A stretch of DNA of 13,988 nucleotides, from assembly GCA_002343545.1 (NCBI GenBank), contig DDRA01000040.1:13003-26990 (forward strand), given 5' to 3'. The notes beneath the pieces were generated by a model, which was not told the DNA's origin, ran no database searches, and saw nothing but the letters and a program-made list of their open reading frames with translations. Made by a program: the position numbers and the translations under genes. Source of the DNA: Bacteriovoracaceae bacterium UBA2428 (GTDB taxonomy: Bacteria; Bdellovibrionota; UBA2428). Shown here piece by piece: positions 13,988 through 13,988 of the stretch (position 1 is the first letter of the stretch; each line of letters begins with the position of its first letter).

Positions 13988-13988
13988 G

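Noticed and set aside
1..13988. CRISPR arrays, tRNA/rRNA genes, insertion sequences, integrase or toxin-antitoxin genes
   Set aside because: No spaced direct repeats, cloverleaf-like sequences, terminal inverted repeats or transposase motifs were seen; nearly all DNA is covered by supported genes.

Overview
High-GC bacterial DNA, densely coded, almost all on the minus strand, with many 4-nt stop/start overlaps and several GTG or TTG starts. A Tad/Flp pilus operon with a fused CpaE-CpaF ATPase, a GspF-type platform protein and a nearby flagellar cap operon suggests a Gram-negative (secretin-bearing), flagellated, predatory- or delta-like proteobacterium (Bdellovibrionota or a neighbouring group). 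That taxon is an inference from gene content, not a measured placement.

Layout. (1) Positions 2-1140, plus strand: the 3' end of an operon with a truncated DUF1295 / steroid 5-alpha-reductase-like membrane protein followed by an NTF2/SnoaL-like protein. This pair is typically seen in lipid-modification clusters around cyclopropane-fatty-acid-synthase-like enzymes. (2) Positions 1144-9046, minus strand: a compact Tad pilus operon read as flp, four further prepilin-like/TadE-like genes, cpaB, cpaC (secretin), cpaE-cpaF fusion, tadB. It ends 3 bp from the convergent plus-strand operon. No tadC, prepilin peptidase (tadV/cpaA), tadD or tadG is in the window. (3) Positions 9229-11109, minus strand: a predicted lipoprotein zinc metallopeptidase with HEYGH and EGLSD motifs, transcribed toward the pilus operon. 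(4) Positions 11187-13987, minus strand: a flagellar operon fliD (5' end cut by the window), fliS, a small helical protein in the usual fliT position, and a TPR-like protein, the last three linked by GTGA overlaps.

How the parts fit. CpaE-F should power and localise assembly, TadB is the inner-membrane platform, CpaB and CpaC form the periplasmic and outer-membrane channel, and Flp plus the four GQxxxE proteins supply major and minor pilins. FliD and FliS cap and chaperone flagellin.

The most interesting signals are: five consecutive genes with the same G|QxxxE prepilin cleavage signature; paired cysteines in three of the minor pilins with the second at or next to the C-terminus, suggesting a C-terminal disulfide loop; the CpaE-CpaF fusion with only one platform gene; and a 15-nt element (14 identities) upstream of both flp and the metallopeptidase gene, hinting at co-regulation. 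No RNA genes, CRISPR arrays, insertion sequences or phage genes were seen, and no gap between genes exceeds about 180 bp.
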